Shown here piece by piece: positions 24,301 to 44,326 of a stretch of 64,000 bases of DNA. The stretch lies in contig CM119266.1 in NCBI GenBank assembly GCA_051294375.1, positions 19,042,611 through 19,106,610 of the forward strand, written 5' to 3'. Source of the DNA: Paraspadella gotoi. Taxonomy: Eukaryota > Chaetognatha. Every line of letters begins with the position of its first letter. The first letter of the stretch is position 1. Both the position numbers and the translations under genes were made by a program. Under the pieces are notes generated by a model. That model had not been told where the DNA came from. It searched no databases and saw only the letters and a list, made by a program, of their open reading frames with translations.

Positions 24301-27235
24301 ACTTGAACTTGAACTTGAACTTGAACTTGAACACAGGTGCTTGAACTATTACTTGGAAATGTTTTGGGATCATACCTATCGAACTTTATTTGCCCCCATA
24401 AAAGTTTCTCCTATTCCATCATAGCACTTCAGGAAATTGTAAAAAAACAGCAATTTGGCAGATCTGTTGTCCATTTACAGTGGTAAAAATGGATTTTAAC
24501 GAAGTAGCAGCTCATGTTACATTGATATAGGAATAGGAAATATAGGAAATAATTCGCGCGGCAAAATCAAACTTAAAAAGCTTCCCGCCGCATCTGATTT
24601 TCCGCAAAGCTAGGCAACTGACAGAAAAATCTACCACACCCACTAAGTGTGGGGGCTATTCACACTCACAGAGATGCATGTCGACGCTCTCTCCTCTCGG
24701 TCACATCAAGCTGAACTTTCTCCGCTGCTGTGGGTAGACATTTCGAGTTATCTTTGATATTACTCTACTCATAAAAGCGAACTAGATTTGTGATCTTTTT
24801 GCACAATCAAAAAAGTTGTATTCAAATTTGTTGCAGAACTATTAATTTTGTTTGCATCAGTTGCGGTAAAACTTATTGTATAATTCGGTAAAATATACAT
24901 TACTTAGTGCCACACTGACAATCTATCTAAAGTCTATGGTGGCTCGAGATTCAAGTAATAATTTTTATTTTATTTTTAAGATTCAGCACCGTCGCCCCGT
25001 CGAGCTACTGGAGTATTCTCTGCCGGCGGAGCGAAACTCTTCAAGCCGAACGCAGATCTGAGCAGCGATATCGGTATGGTCAGAGTTGAGATGGAGGTGT
25101 CGGCCAAGAAGGGCGGCAACGGGAATTACGAAGTCATCGACGTTGAAGTCAATGTGGACGAAGAGTTGGAAGACATCGGAAATTTGATCAAAGGTCTTAA
25201 ATCGGTCTGAAGTAAATGAAGTTTGCTTTTTCAAGTTCGTTCGTTTTGATAATCAGAGGATCTTCGATCATGGAACATTGTTCCAAATCCGTCTTTGCTG
25301 CTTTATGCTCGTGGCAATGGAGGTGGCAGGACCGAGGGAGGCGGCGGGAATAGAGGCGGAGATGGCAAAGGAGGTGGCAGGACCGAGGAAGGCGGCGGGA
25401 ATAGAGGCGGAGATGGCAATGGAGGTGGCAGGACCGAGGGAGGCGGCGGGAATAGAGGCGGAGATGGCAAAGGAGGTGGCAGGACCGAGGGAGGCGGCGG
25501 GATTAGAGGCGGAGGAGATGGCACAGGAGGTGGCAGGACCGAGGGAGGCGGCGGGATTAGAGGCGGAAGAGATGGCACAGGAGGTGGCAGGACCGAGGGA
25601 GGCGGCGGGATTAGAGGCGGAAGAGATGGCAAAGGAGAAAGAGAAGGAGATCAAGTCTTCGCCACACCAAAGCTCAAAGTGACTCCAAACTCAAGTGGCG
25701 AGATCAAAATCCCGAAACTCTTCGAAGGACCAGGTGGCGCGCCTCTTCTTCGCGAGGCGATTCGTTCCTCGCTTGAAGACTTACTTAAGGAGCACGCCGC
25801 TGAAATCGTGGGTCACGTTATTGACAATGCATTGAAGGAGGTGTCGAGGGATCGAGAGATAGATCATTCAGGTCGTGGCGGCGGAGGCCATGGCGGTGGT
25901 GTCGGCCACGGTGGAGGTAGTGGCCACGGCGGTGGTGGAGGCCACGGTGGCGACAGAGGCCACGGTAGGGGTGGTGGCCACGGCGGTGGTAGCGACCGTG
26001 ACGGGGGTGGCATCCATGGTGGTCACGGTGGAGGTAGTGGCCACGGCGGTGGTGGAGGCCACGGTGGCGACAGTGGCCACGGCTGGGGTGGTGGCCACGG
26101 CGGTGGTAGCGACCATGACGGGGGTGGCATCCATGGCGGTCACGGTGGAGGTAGTGGCCACGGCGGTGGTGGAGGCCACGGTGGCGGCAGTGGCCATGGC
26201 TGGGGTGGTGGCGCCCACGGCGGTGGTGGCATCCATGGCGGTCACGGTGGAGGTAGTGGCCACGGCGGTGGTGGAGGCCACGGTGGCGACAGAGGCCATG
26301 GCTGGGGTGGTGGCCATGGCGGTGGTTACGGCGGTGGCCGCGGACAAGAAAGACCAATGGCACCGTTCGCCTAACTTACCCCCGACCCCAAGAAGCGAAG
26401 GCGTTTTTTCTAACGACGATGCATTCGATGGCGGAAGAATCAAAGGGATTTTGGAGACAGCGATGAAACAGGTCGATGCGGAGATTAAGAAGTTCAAAGA
26501 TTGCGGATGCAATGGAACCGGAAGGATTTTGGCCTCTGAAAACCCTCGAGGCAACGTGACGACCCACTGGACGAAGGATAACGATGGCGAAGGAGGCGGG
26601 GATTTCAAGAGCATCTTGAATGAAAAGACGGCCGAGTTCGTAGCGGAAATGGCGGAATTGAAAAGAATTTTCGCTGGGGACGAGAAGCTTAATAAGTCTA
26701 ATAATCGCGGAGTGGAAGAAAAAGAAGGGGAGAAGGATAAGAGGAGGATGAACCAGAAACGAATGACGAAGATATTGGAAACCTTTTTGGGTAGAACTGA
26801 CTTGGACGAGGTTGGGAGGGAGGAGGAAAAAATAGAGAGTGGGGAAGACAACCGAGCGAATGAGAGTAGAGAGAAAAAGAGGAAGGCTCGGAAAAAGCCC
26901 CCAACTCCGGCGACGACGAAGAAAACGACAAAGAAGAATGTCAAATGGAAAGATTCCCGGGATAATTCGAAGAAGATTCCGAACTTCGATCGGCAAAAGT
27001 TGTCAAACACCAACAAAAATTGCGGAGGAAATTGCGGTTTGTTTACGAAACGAAGTTGTTTATTAAGAAAAATTAATAAAATTATTATTAAATTGGTACA
27101 ACCAATATAAAATTATCCATTCATTTATTAAATAAGCTATACTGCCCCTGACTTTGGACAGGAGGTGGTGGTTTAAGGCCTCCAACACTCTTACAAGATA
27201 ATGATATAGCACGTCCCTGCAAGCTTTTCTATCTA

Positions 27236-27333
<98 letters not shown>

Positions 27334-28122
27334 AAAAAAAAATAATTATCATTTATTATTAAACGCGAAGTAAATTTTCAAGCTCGTCACCAGAGCGATT
27401 CTTTTTTTCAGGAGGAAAGCTCGGGCAATCCAAAGACTCTAATCAAAACAGAGGATATTCTGACTCGGTTCGTTAAATCCTTCAAAGTGCCTTTCTGACA
27501 TATATAGCGACGCAATTTGAAACCCGCCGCTTAACTTGGCAGGAGTTGTTATACGATTTCCCCTTCGATAACAGAAAACCAGTGAATTGGAATTTGGGAA
27601 GAAAAGTCGATTGGAATTTAGAAACAGAATTTAACGGTTAACTTATTTTTTTAAAACATCAATCCGCTATGTTCTTTTTTCAAATAAATTTCTGCCTCAT
27701 TAAAACGAATCAAGGGTGCGATTGTCTTAATGCCGCTCCAGCCGAGTCGGAATTTCAAGGATGCGAATGTCAACCCGAATGCGACTGCGACAATGCTGCT
27801 TTGGGAGCCTGCGAATGCGATACTTGCGACTGTCAGGTTTTTACGAAGATGATCGTTTCTTGGGAAAGGAGCGTCTAATTTTAAAGCTGATTAAAATTAC
27901 GAGGTTGTCAACGACGATGGCTTCGACGACGACTGCGGCTGTGACGGGGTTTGCGACTGCGAACACGAGGACGGCGACGACGAACCCAGATCCTCCAAGC
28001 AGATCATGAAAGAGATCGTCAACGCTTTCTACGCCAACCTCATGGGTGTTGAGGTCGACCCCAACAAGGACTACGGGTTGGAAGAGTATTTTAAAAATGA
28101 GAATCGCCTATTCCTTGGTTAA
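18324..28122 (+). CDS. Large unfamiliar protein with globin-like, AKAP-like and Cys/His-rich regions
   Basis: No known family covers the whole protein. Exons with matching phases are 18324-18870, 19067-19367, 19451-19699, 19796-19961, 21459-21535, 21600-22101, 22197-23651, 23755-23848, 24981-25193 and 25257 onward to about 26330; then about 26385-27070, about 27412-27475, 27543-27636, 27715-27836 and 27904-28122. The product is roughly 1,900 residues. In order it shows a basic Ser/Arg/Pro N-terminus; Cys clusters (PCPLCTRGLC, CTCKEC, CDCC); an acidic Glu stretch; two helical regions, the second (22860-23310) globin-like with a His at 23148-23150 in the F8 position; a six-copy Gly-rich repeat; an amphipathic helix at about 25785-25850 like PKA-anchoring helices; a Gly/His repeat block; a Lys/Glu-rich part; and a Cys-X-Cys tail (CDCDN, CECDTCDC, CGCDGVCDC). 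The frame between the Gly/His block and the Lys/Glu part, and the exon at 27412, are unresolved. Function is unknown. Confidence 0.65.
19962..21458. other. Intron filled by duplicated repeats
   Basis: This intron of the large gene has a GTGACT donor and a TCAATCAG acceptor. It is largely occupied by the duplicated repeat block at 20186-21071. The remaining part, to 21458, has no exon-like sequence. Confidence 0.55.
20186..21071 (+). repeat. Composite repeat: two 254-bp direct copies around a tandem 27-bp motif
   Basis: Segments 20276-20529 and 20768-21020 are nearly identical (GGCAACAGCCGGGTTGCCTG... to ...ATATACCGCCACAG). Between them, GGCGTTTGTCGTAGCGTACC occurs three times (about 20637, 20669 and 20706). 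The block starts with CATCTTGTAAGAGTGATGGA, which appears inverted near 27190. It ends with a tail reading TAGCTTATTTATTAATGAAT and finishing TTGGTTGTACCAATTT. The same tail recurs at about 7951 (minus), 20009, 27092 (minus) and 34470. The family is probably a retroposed element with a conserved 3' end; no coding frame was identified. Confidence 0.65.
23849..24980. other. Intron with (CTTGAA)n and an R1 repeat
   Basis: The intron contains a hexamer array of CTTGAA at about 24294-24332 and a minus-strand R1 copy at about 24595-24715 (CACTAAGTGTGGGGGCTATT, GAGATGCATGTCGACGCTCT). No exon-like segment is seen. Confidence 0.55.
25316..25632 (+). repeat. In-frame Gly-rich tandem repeat, six units
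   Basis: A 51-54 bp unit encoding GGGRTEGGGGNRGGDGK-like peptides is repeated six times, with Asn/Ile and Lys/Asn/Thr variants. Unit boundaries coincide with codons, and the array stays open in several frames on both strands because of its composition. It lies inside the large gene, upstream of the amphipathic helix. Confidence 0.8.
25872..26345 (+). repeat. Gly/His minisatellite, roughly 18-33 bp units
   Basis: Repeated GGCCACGGCGGTGGT-type units encode GHGGGSGHGGGGGHGGD-like sequence, with higher-order copies about 117 bp long. In its natural frame it gives a histidine every 4-6 residues, a composition that can bind metal ions. A change of open frame occurs at or just after its 3' end, either through an intron inside the repeat or through an indel in the assembly. 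Confidence 0.75.
27239..27331. repeat. (CT)n microsatellite in the large gene's intron
   Basis: An almost pure CT tract of about 90 bp lies 80 bp upstream of the acceptor at 27411. It is preceded by a minus-strand repeat tail (27092-27140) and an inverted piece of the 20.2 kb repeat. Confidence 0.9.
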
Positions 28123-28397
28123 CCCGGCGTGGAAATGCTTGGGGATTTACAGATACAATCAGACACTTTACAATTTCAACCTTAAATTTTTAGAAAAATT
28201 TAGAAAAAAAATTATAGAATTTTGTAAATATTCCTTAATGCATCCTAATATGTCATGTACTATTTGCGATTATATTCACTTCATGCACAAATCATTTATA
28301 TTTTGACATTATTAAAACCAATATGTAAATTTTGTTGAATTATATAAATTACAAGGATTATGTGAGCAGTCGCCATAAACAATAGAAAAGCAAAGTT

Positions 28398-28917
28398 TCA
28401 TATGCAATTGCAAGTCTTTCTGCAGAATGTCCTGGCGATAGCTTGACGCTCACTGTAAATGGAGATTTTAATCATTAAATTTTTTTTAAAAATGATTGAA
28501 CTTTACATAACAACGCTCTGCAAAGGACTTACTTTCCGATGCGACCTCCAGAAACGCACCAGTTCTCCTTCCGCAATTTTCTGCAAGTCGGGGGATCTCG
28601 ATTGAACGCAGTCAGTAGGATGAGATCGTCGTAATAATGACAATCTTCCTCGTAGCCGACGACGTTGTCGCAATTACGATTTCTTGAGATCGGCGGAAGA
28701 ATGATAAATAATAGTCACGAATCAAGATTGGAATATGGATTGATTTATGATATTGATTAATGTGATGATAAATTTTAAATGTTCTTAGAAATTTTACTCA
28801 CGCGATGGCCACATCTTCGCATTCCGATCTTGAATCGAAACAGCTGCAAGGCGGATCTAACGACCTACTGAAGGCAATGTCGAGAAAAAGAACAAGGGCA
28901 GTGATTTTTAACAACAT
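28398..28917 (-). CDS. Small secreted Cys-rich peptide, ShKT-like, three exons
   Basis: Minus-strand exons 28917-28802, 28682-28533 and 28452-28398 join with matching phases (2 and 2) and standard GTGAGT/GTAAGT donors and AAG/CAG acceptors. They encode about 106 residues and stop at TGA. The first 17 residues (MLLKITALVLFLDIAFS) form a classic signal peptide. The mature part has ten cysteines and ends RTFCRKTCNC, close to the terminal C-x-x-T-C-x-C of ShKT domains, a fold found in secreted animal peptides and as an accessory domain of secreted enzymes. The cysteine spacing upstream does not match the standard ShKT pattern fully, so this may be a related disulfide-rich family. It sits between two plus-strand genes. 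Its role (defence, venom-like or signalling) cannot be inferred. Confidence 0.68.
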
Positions 28918-29543
28918 CGTTATTTTTCCCGCTTTGTTTTTATATATATATACTTTTTTTAAATTTTTTCAACACGATATTTTTGTTGTTATCTTTTTTT
29001 TTTTTATTCCGAGGTGATCCTTCTCTTTGGATTTAATTTAAGTACTTTTCTTTAATTGAATTAACGTAAAAACGATTACGAGAAGAAGAGTTGAGAAATA
29101 TGAATTAAATGTGCGCAGATAAGAAATATCTTGGATCGAATCTAAAATCAGATAACCTAATAGAAGTAATCATTTTCAAAAATAAAGAGCAGGAATATTA
29201 TCGAGTTATTTTACTGAACTATATACATTGCTCGATGTTCGAGCCTACTATATTCGATTTATATTAATTAATTTTCCGAAATAAATCCACAAATTATGTT
29301 AATAATAATCTTCGTCTGATGATTCTGACGTCTTAGCTTCCATTTAAGAACAACACTTATTAATAATATTAATAATGATCGACTTTTTTTTTCACAGGAC
29401 TTTCATTGTTATGATCTGATCTGTCGTCCCTAAAATAGAAAGTTTGGTTGATTTAGTGATCCGGTTTCAGTGATGCGGGCATCATTTCTTTCTACAGTTT
29501 TGTGCGTTCTTTAACATTTCTCTCTTTCTTTCAAATTTAAAAA
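28918..29543. other. Intergenic stretch between divergent genes
   Basis: This AT-rich stretch separates the minus-strand peptide gene from the plus-strand RhoGEF, so it should hold both promoters. A TATATATATA run at 28942-28951 lies 25-35 bp upstream of the peptide gene's ATG. No other motif is distinctive. Confidence 0.4.
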
Positions 29544-38685
<9,142 letters not shown>

Positions 38686-39650
38686 ATGACCTCACTTGAG
38701 GGTTTCCTGGGCCTCGAATCAATTGTTTCAATAAAACGAAACAGAAAACAAAGTTTTTGTTTTTTTTTGTTTTTTTTTTTCAGTCAGGTGTAAACCATAC
38801 AGTCAGTCGTGAATATAGATTTCAAAATCAATTTCTGTTTATGATTACGTGATCTTGTTTTATGTCAAAATAATTAGTATGATAATGCAAAAAAACTGAT
38901 TACCAAAATGAGATTCAAAAGACAAACGTAGATCGTAAAACAAAAAGCATCAAAAAGTTTTGTTCTTTTTAATAGCTAAGGCCTATTTTTTTTTAAAGAA
39001 TACTTTAAAAATAATTTAAATTAAAAAAATTCTTTTTTCAAATTTATAAATATATTCATATTTTTCATAAAAACGTTCAGGCTTCTTTCTTCTTGACTGA
39101 CTTTTTGTTTTCTTCTTTCTATCATTCGCCTCATTCCTCTTCCTCTTCCTCCTCCGCCTTGAATCCCATTATAAAAGCTTTCAGCTTTCAGCCTTCAACC
39201 ATTCGATCTTTCGCCGAAAGTTTCGGCTTTGTAATTTCTTCTGTCGCATCAACTTTTTTTTTCTCTGTACTGCAGATTATTTCTTTTTTGCAAAGGAAAG
39301 TTTAACATTTATTTTTTTGCCCGTTTCTAATCGACGAAAAATTACAATTTACGAATTTACAATTTTTTTTTAAACGAAAACTTTTAAACGAAAACTTCCC
39401 GATATAATCATAACGAGACGTTGACTTTTAAAAACAACTGCTCCGTCCATGGCAATTTTTTGGATATCTCTATATCATAATAATACATTTTTTTGTATAT
39501 CTCTCTTAAAAGATTGGTTTTATTTCATTATTTCTCAGAAATAATGCCCAGAATTGGTAGTTCCGCCTTGGATAAATCTCACAAAAAATTGTGGTTAAAG
39601 TTAACTTACGACATTATCGTTTTTATATGAGCATAGTTTTGTTTTTACAG
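38686..39650. other. Intergenic stretch between RhoGEF and piwi
   Basis: It holds the RhoGEF 3' UTR with AATAAA at 38730-38735, AT-rich DNA, and probably the piwi promoter. A TTTTTACAG directly before ATG 39651 indicates that a 5' UTR intron ends immediately before the start codon. No other gene is seen. Confidence 0.5.
38730..38735 (+). terminator. Polyadenylation signal of the RhoGEF
   Basis: AATAAA lies 45 bp after the stop codon, followed within 40 bp by a T-rich stretch. Confidence 0.6.
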
Positions 39651-42600
39651 ATGTCGAACCCGCAAGCTCGAGGCCGCGCCCGCGGCCGTCAGGCGCCAAA
39701 CGGGCACGCCCCTGGAGGCGGCGCGGGAGCTCACGTTGCGACGCCTCCTCCGAACGCCTGGGGTCCGCCGCGTCCTTCGAATGGCAGCTCGAATCGCGGC
39801 GCCGCTCGGCCGAATCCGCCATCCGCTGCTGCTGGTCCTGCTCCTGCTGCTGGTGGTGGTCCACTCGGAGCCGGTGCGTCGGGGCGCCGATACCTGGACG
39901 ACCTCTTCGCGAGGATGACGGTGAACGAAGGTCCCGACGCGGAAAGACCGCGCGCAATCAGAGGTGGAAAGGAATCTCTCAAGGAATTGGCCGAACTCGT
40001 AAGTTCTTATTTCTTTCCGGTTGGTTTGTCGTCTGCCCGTTATCTAACATTATCTAACCGTTTCAAACTCTGATTAAACTGCTTTTCCAAACCAGTGGTA
40101 AAATAATCTTTATCTTACCTTGACGAAATACGGAGTACATCATTACATCATTTTTTTCATGATTTTGTCTATTAATTATCGAATATAGGCCATTCAATCA
40201 CATTGAAAAAAACATTTTTTATCATTAAAGTTCCCTAATAATGGTCTAATCAATGGCGTTTCTGAATTCTCGTAAGACATGTCATGATCGAAATCATTCA
40301 AAAACGAGGTTAGGTAAAAGACAAAGCAATGGAAAGTAAGAAATGATGGAGAACTCTAAACAATAGTGAAAAGGTAAGGTCGGTTAAAGTCAGAAACTTG
40401 ATCTTGGTTAAATGCCAGTTTCCTTGTCGCGGTTGTTGTTGTTATCGTTGTTGTCGCCGCATAACATAAATTAATTTGTGATTAATATTTTTTTTTAATT
40501 ATATAATGAGAATATGAGAATATTCAATTGTATATTTAAATTTTAATAATATTAAGTAATTTGAGCAGTAAATTTCTAATGATTTTCCTTTTTTAATAAA
40601 TAATGAATGATGTTAAGAAAAGTTTATTTACATAAGTACCAATACCAGAAACTGGCTATAATTATATATAAAAAAAGATTAAAGAGGAAGATCCTCCCTC
40701 CGTTTCCCGAAGGCATCGCTAACATTTCTCTCGGCTTCATTTTAATAATATAAAATAAAATATAAAAATTTAATGTTCATGTAAATTTATACTTTTTTTT
40801 TCTTGCTTCCTCCTTATTTCAGGTTCGGCCAAAATGTATCGAAAACAAAAAGCAACCAGCAGGTCTACAAAAGTTTGAAAAAGCTCTCACGGTTTACGCC
40901 AACGCGTATCCTATTGCAGACGCGGCGCAGTTTACGCTTTTTCAATATGTCTTCTACTTCGAACCGCAGCAGGACTCAAAAGGGGCTCGGTAAGACTCGA
41001 AGGCTGTGATGTGCTGACACTGTCATGTTGGACATAAACTCTCTTTGTAATTCGTCATTCTTTGCGAAAGACGGAGAACTCCGCTCATCAGTCCTGCAAC
41101 ATTTCTCTCTTTTCAATTTTTACGTTTTACATTTTCTTTCCCTTTTTTCATTTGTTACTCTTGCGCTGGTAAACATCAGATATATAATGCTTTTTTGTCA
41201 TTTTAACTTTTTATTTTATTTTATCGAAATAAAATTTTCATTGTTTTTTTAATATTTTTTTAAATCTTTTTTCATCCACAAGAAATATTTCTCACAATTC
41301 AGGTACATATATTACATATTGATTCTCCTCTTTCCCCAACAATGAACCCTGTTCATTGAACAGCTTGCGACTCGTAAATTCAACGATGAAGGCGCAACAC
41401 TTCAAAGGATCTCTCTCGTTCGACGGCATGAACGGATGGAGCAGCGTTCGTCTGCCGAACGAGGAGACCACCGTCGTGGGTGAGTCTCGCGAGGGAAAGG
41501 TCACGATCCGCTGTCGTCTCACGTGCGAGCTTCCGCGAGAATCACCGACGACCCGCCAGATGCTGAACGTCGTTCTGCGTGACGCCCAGACCGCGCTGGG
41601 CCAAGTCCAAATAAGGTGAGCAGGGGAAATTAAATTACGTTAATACGTTACTAGGGTGATGACATTAGATCTGTAATTTTTAAAATATAGTAAATAAGTA
41701 ATAATATATGATGTAATAAATTATATTAATGATAAACCACAATTAAAAACAAAAGGAAAGAAAGGAAATGATACCACTTGTATAACTTTTTTTTTTCTAC
41801 AAATGACAACATTTTAATCAACGACCTGATTCGGATAAAAACCCATCTTTTCTTTCCAGGCGTAATTTCTACAGTTCCAACCTGGAGACTCGGGTCCCCG
41901 AGCACCGCGTCGCCGTCTGGCCCGGCTTCAGCACCCGCATCGATGACTACGACGGCGGGCGATTCCTCGTACTCGACGTTTCTCATACCGTTCTCCGTAT
42001 GGAGACGGTCCTGGAGCAAATGAATGCCTGGGGTAATCGAAACACGATTATCCGAGAGCTGGTCGGTCAGTCGGTTTTAGCCCGGTATTCTAACCGACAC
42101 TACAAGGTTGACGACGTAGACTTCGACCAAAATGCTCTCTCGAAGTTCTCCGGTCGTGACGGCCCGATTTCTTACGCCGAATATTTCAAGAGTAAATATT
42201 CGATGAAGGACATCCCAAGTCAGCAACCTCTTCTCATCCACCGCCTCAAAGGATCCGAACGTCGCGCGGCCGAACAACAAGGTCGTCCGACAGAAATTCA
42301 CCTTCTTCCGTCCCTTTGCTACATGACTGGGATAACGGAGAACATGCGTCGCGACTATCGTTTCATGAACGCGTTGGCTCAATACACCAAGCCATCCCCC
42401 AGCACTCGAGTTGAACAATACGAAAAATTCACCAAGTCTTTGAGCCTTCCCGAAGCCTCGGCTAAGGTCAACCCCTGGGGTCTGCGGCTTGAGAACAGTC
42501 TGGTCAAGATCCAGGCGAAGCGTATTGAACCGGAGAGAATATATTTCGAGGGAAATAATCAATTTTCCTGCGATGATCCCGTCAGGGCCATTGACTGGAG

Positions 42601-44326
42601 TGGCGCAATGAAAGGCAAAAGGCTTAATAAGTCCCTTCTCATCAGAATCAAATGGATTTGTCCTCGAGACATCGTTCAGAGAGCCAAACCCTTTGTAGAA
42701 CTTTTAAGGAATTGCTTGGCCACCCTTGGCGGCAGAGACAATCTGCAAGATGGCGGACTCGTTCAAGTTGATGGCAGGCCCCAGGGATACGTGGATGCTT
42801 GCAACCAAATCGAAGCGGACGGCGGCGCGAACGCCTACAGCATCGTTATCGTCTTCCTGAAGGGTGACAGCTGCTACGCTGTCACTAAGCGCAAGCTGAC
42901 CGCTCATTTGGGAATTCCTTCCCAAATGATCAAGTTCGACGAGCGGAAACTGAGTCCGCCAAAAGGCATGTCGATCGCTAACAAGATCGCTATACAGATC
43001 TTTTCGAAATGTGGCGGAATCCCTTGGGTCGTGGATATTCCTCCGAACAAAGACGAAGTTAAACTTATGGTTGTGGGGATCGATGTCTTTCACAAGAGGG
43101 ACAGTCCGTCCGTCTTGGCCTTCGTCGCTTCATTAAATGGATCGTTGACCAAGTAAGTTTAATAATTCATTTTTATAATTCCTTTTTGCTTTCAGTTTTT
43201 TATACGCATATGATTTTCAGCAGTCACGACAAGCCTTTTTTGTAACTACATTTTTTTAATTCTTTCTTTTTTTCTTCAATTATTTAAATATTTTTTAAGT
43301 CTTTCGTTTATTTCATAAAGTAAAACTCCCGTTAAAAAAATCAATTTTCGTCAGTCTTACCCAATCTTAATCAAATCTTAATCTTATTCGGCATAACTCA
43401 ATCAATCAATCAAATAAATCACGCTACTAGTAATCAAATCAATCACTTATTGAGGACAATCAATCATTAAATTTGTCCTAAATTTCATTTAAGATTTTTT
43501 TTTCGAATTTTTATTATTTAGCTAAAATTTAGATACTTGACGCGACTTTGTTTTTTCTAACTGTTTTACCTTTTTTAGTTTGTGCTCTTATTATTAATTT
43601 TTTTCTTACTTTGTAGGATGCACTCATCCACATCACGCCAGGACACTTCCTTCGACGAAGTTGGTGGCGGTGAAATAAAAGTCATGATGGTCGAGGCTCT
43701 TAAGGCTTTTTATGCCGAGAATAAAAAGCTCCCGAAAGATATTTTTGTCTATCGGGACGGCGTCAGCGAGGGCCAATTTGAAGGCGAGTCTTTTTTTTTT
43801 TTTTTTTTTTTTGCAGTTCCTATTGTTAATTCTAGTATAAAATTGTTTATTTTCTTAATGAACGCAGGCCCTTGTCGACACAGAAGTAAAAAGTCTTTTG
43901 AGCGCCATCACAACCATTTCGGCTGAAAATAAGCCGAATCTCACGGTGACCGTGGTCACCAAGCGGATCCCCCAGAGATTCATGGTTGAATCAAATTCAA
44001 AATTCGCAAATCCGCCACCCGGAACTGTCGTGGACAAGTCGGTCACTCGTAGCGAGTATCAAGACTTTTTTCACATCAGTCAGACGACGAGGGAAGGAAC
44101 GGTTTCTCCCACTCATTACAACGTCGTTCATGACGAATCCAAATACAATCTAGGTGTACAGCAGAGGCTTGTGTCTAAACTCTGCTGCCTCTATTTCAAT
44201 TGGCAGGGAACAATCAAGGTTCCCGCTCCTTGCCAATACGCCCACAAATTGGCCGCTCAAGTCGGGGAATCCCTTGGTGGAGACATGCCCGCGAAGAATC
44301 TTTCTCAAAGATTACATTTTCTTTGA
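39651..44326 (+). CDS. piwi: PIWI-clade Argonaute protein
   Basis: Six exons: 39651-39998, 40823-40989, 41364-41615, 41860-43152, 43617-43782 and 43868-44326; about 894 residues. The N-terminus is rich in RG/GR (SNPQARGRARGR), the usual site of arginine methylation read by Tudor proteins. A PAZ domain follows (RELVGQSVLARYSNRHYKVD, LPSLCYMTGIT), then a MID domain and the PIWI RNase H-like domain. Catalytic residues are visible as VVGIDVFH (Asp), IFVYRDGVSEGQ (Asp) and SPTHYNVV (His), so slicer activity is likely. The C-terminus RLHFL matches the family's usual R-L-x-[YF]-L. The protein binds piRNAs and silences transposons in the germ line. The exon 5/6 junction is non-canonical: frame demands GAA|GCC, which leaves GG-AG or GC-GG intron ends. 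The start follows an acceptor directly. Confidence 0.95.
39999..40822. other. Piwi intron 1
   Basis: AT-rich with a GTAAGT donor. No exon-like or structured repeat is evident. Confidence 0.6.

Noticed and set aside
25868-27016. 382-codon minus-strand frame and Ala/Val-rich plus frames over the Gly/His block
   Set aside because: The repeat is free of stops in many frames; only the Gly/His frame continues the upstream exon.
41070-41085. CTCATCAGTC as a minus-strand CTGATGA (also 59308)
   Set aside because: No GAAA at the right distance and no stem II, so not a hammerhead.
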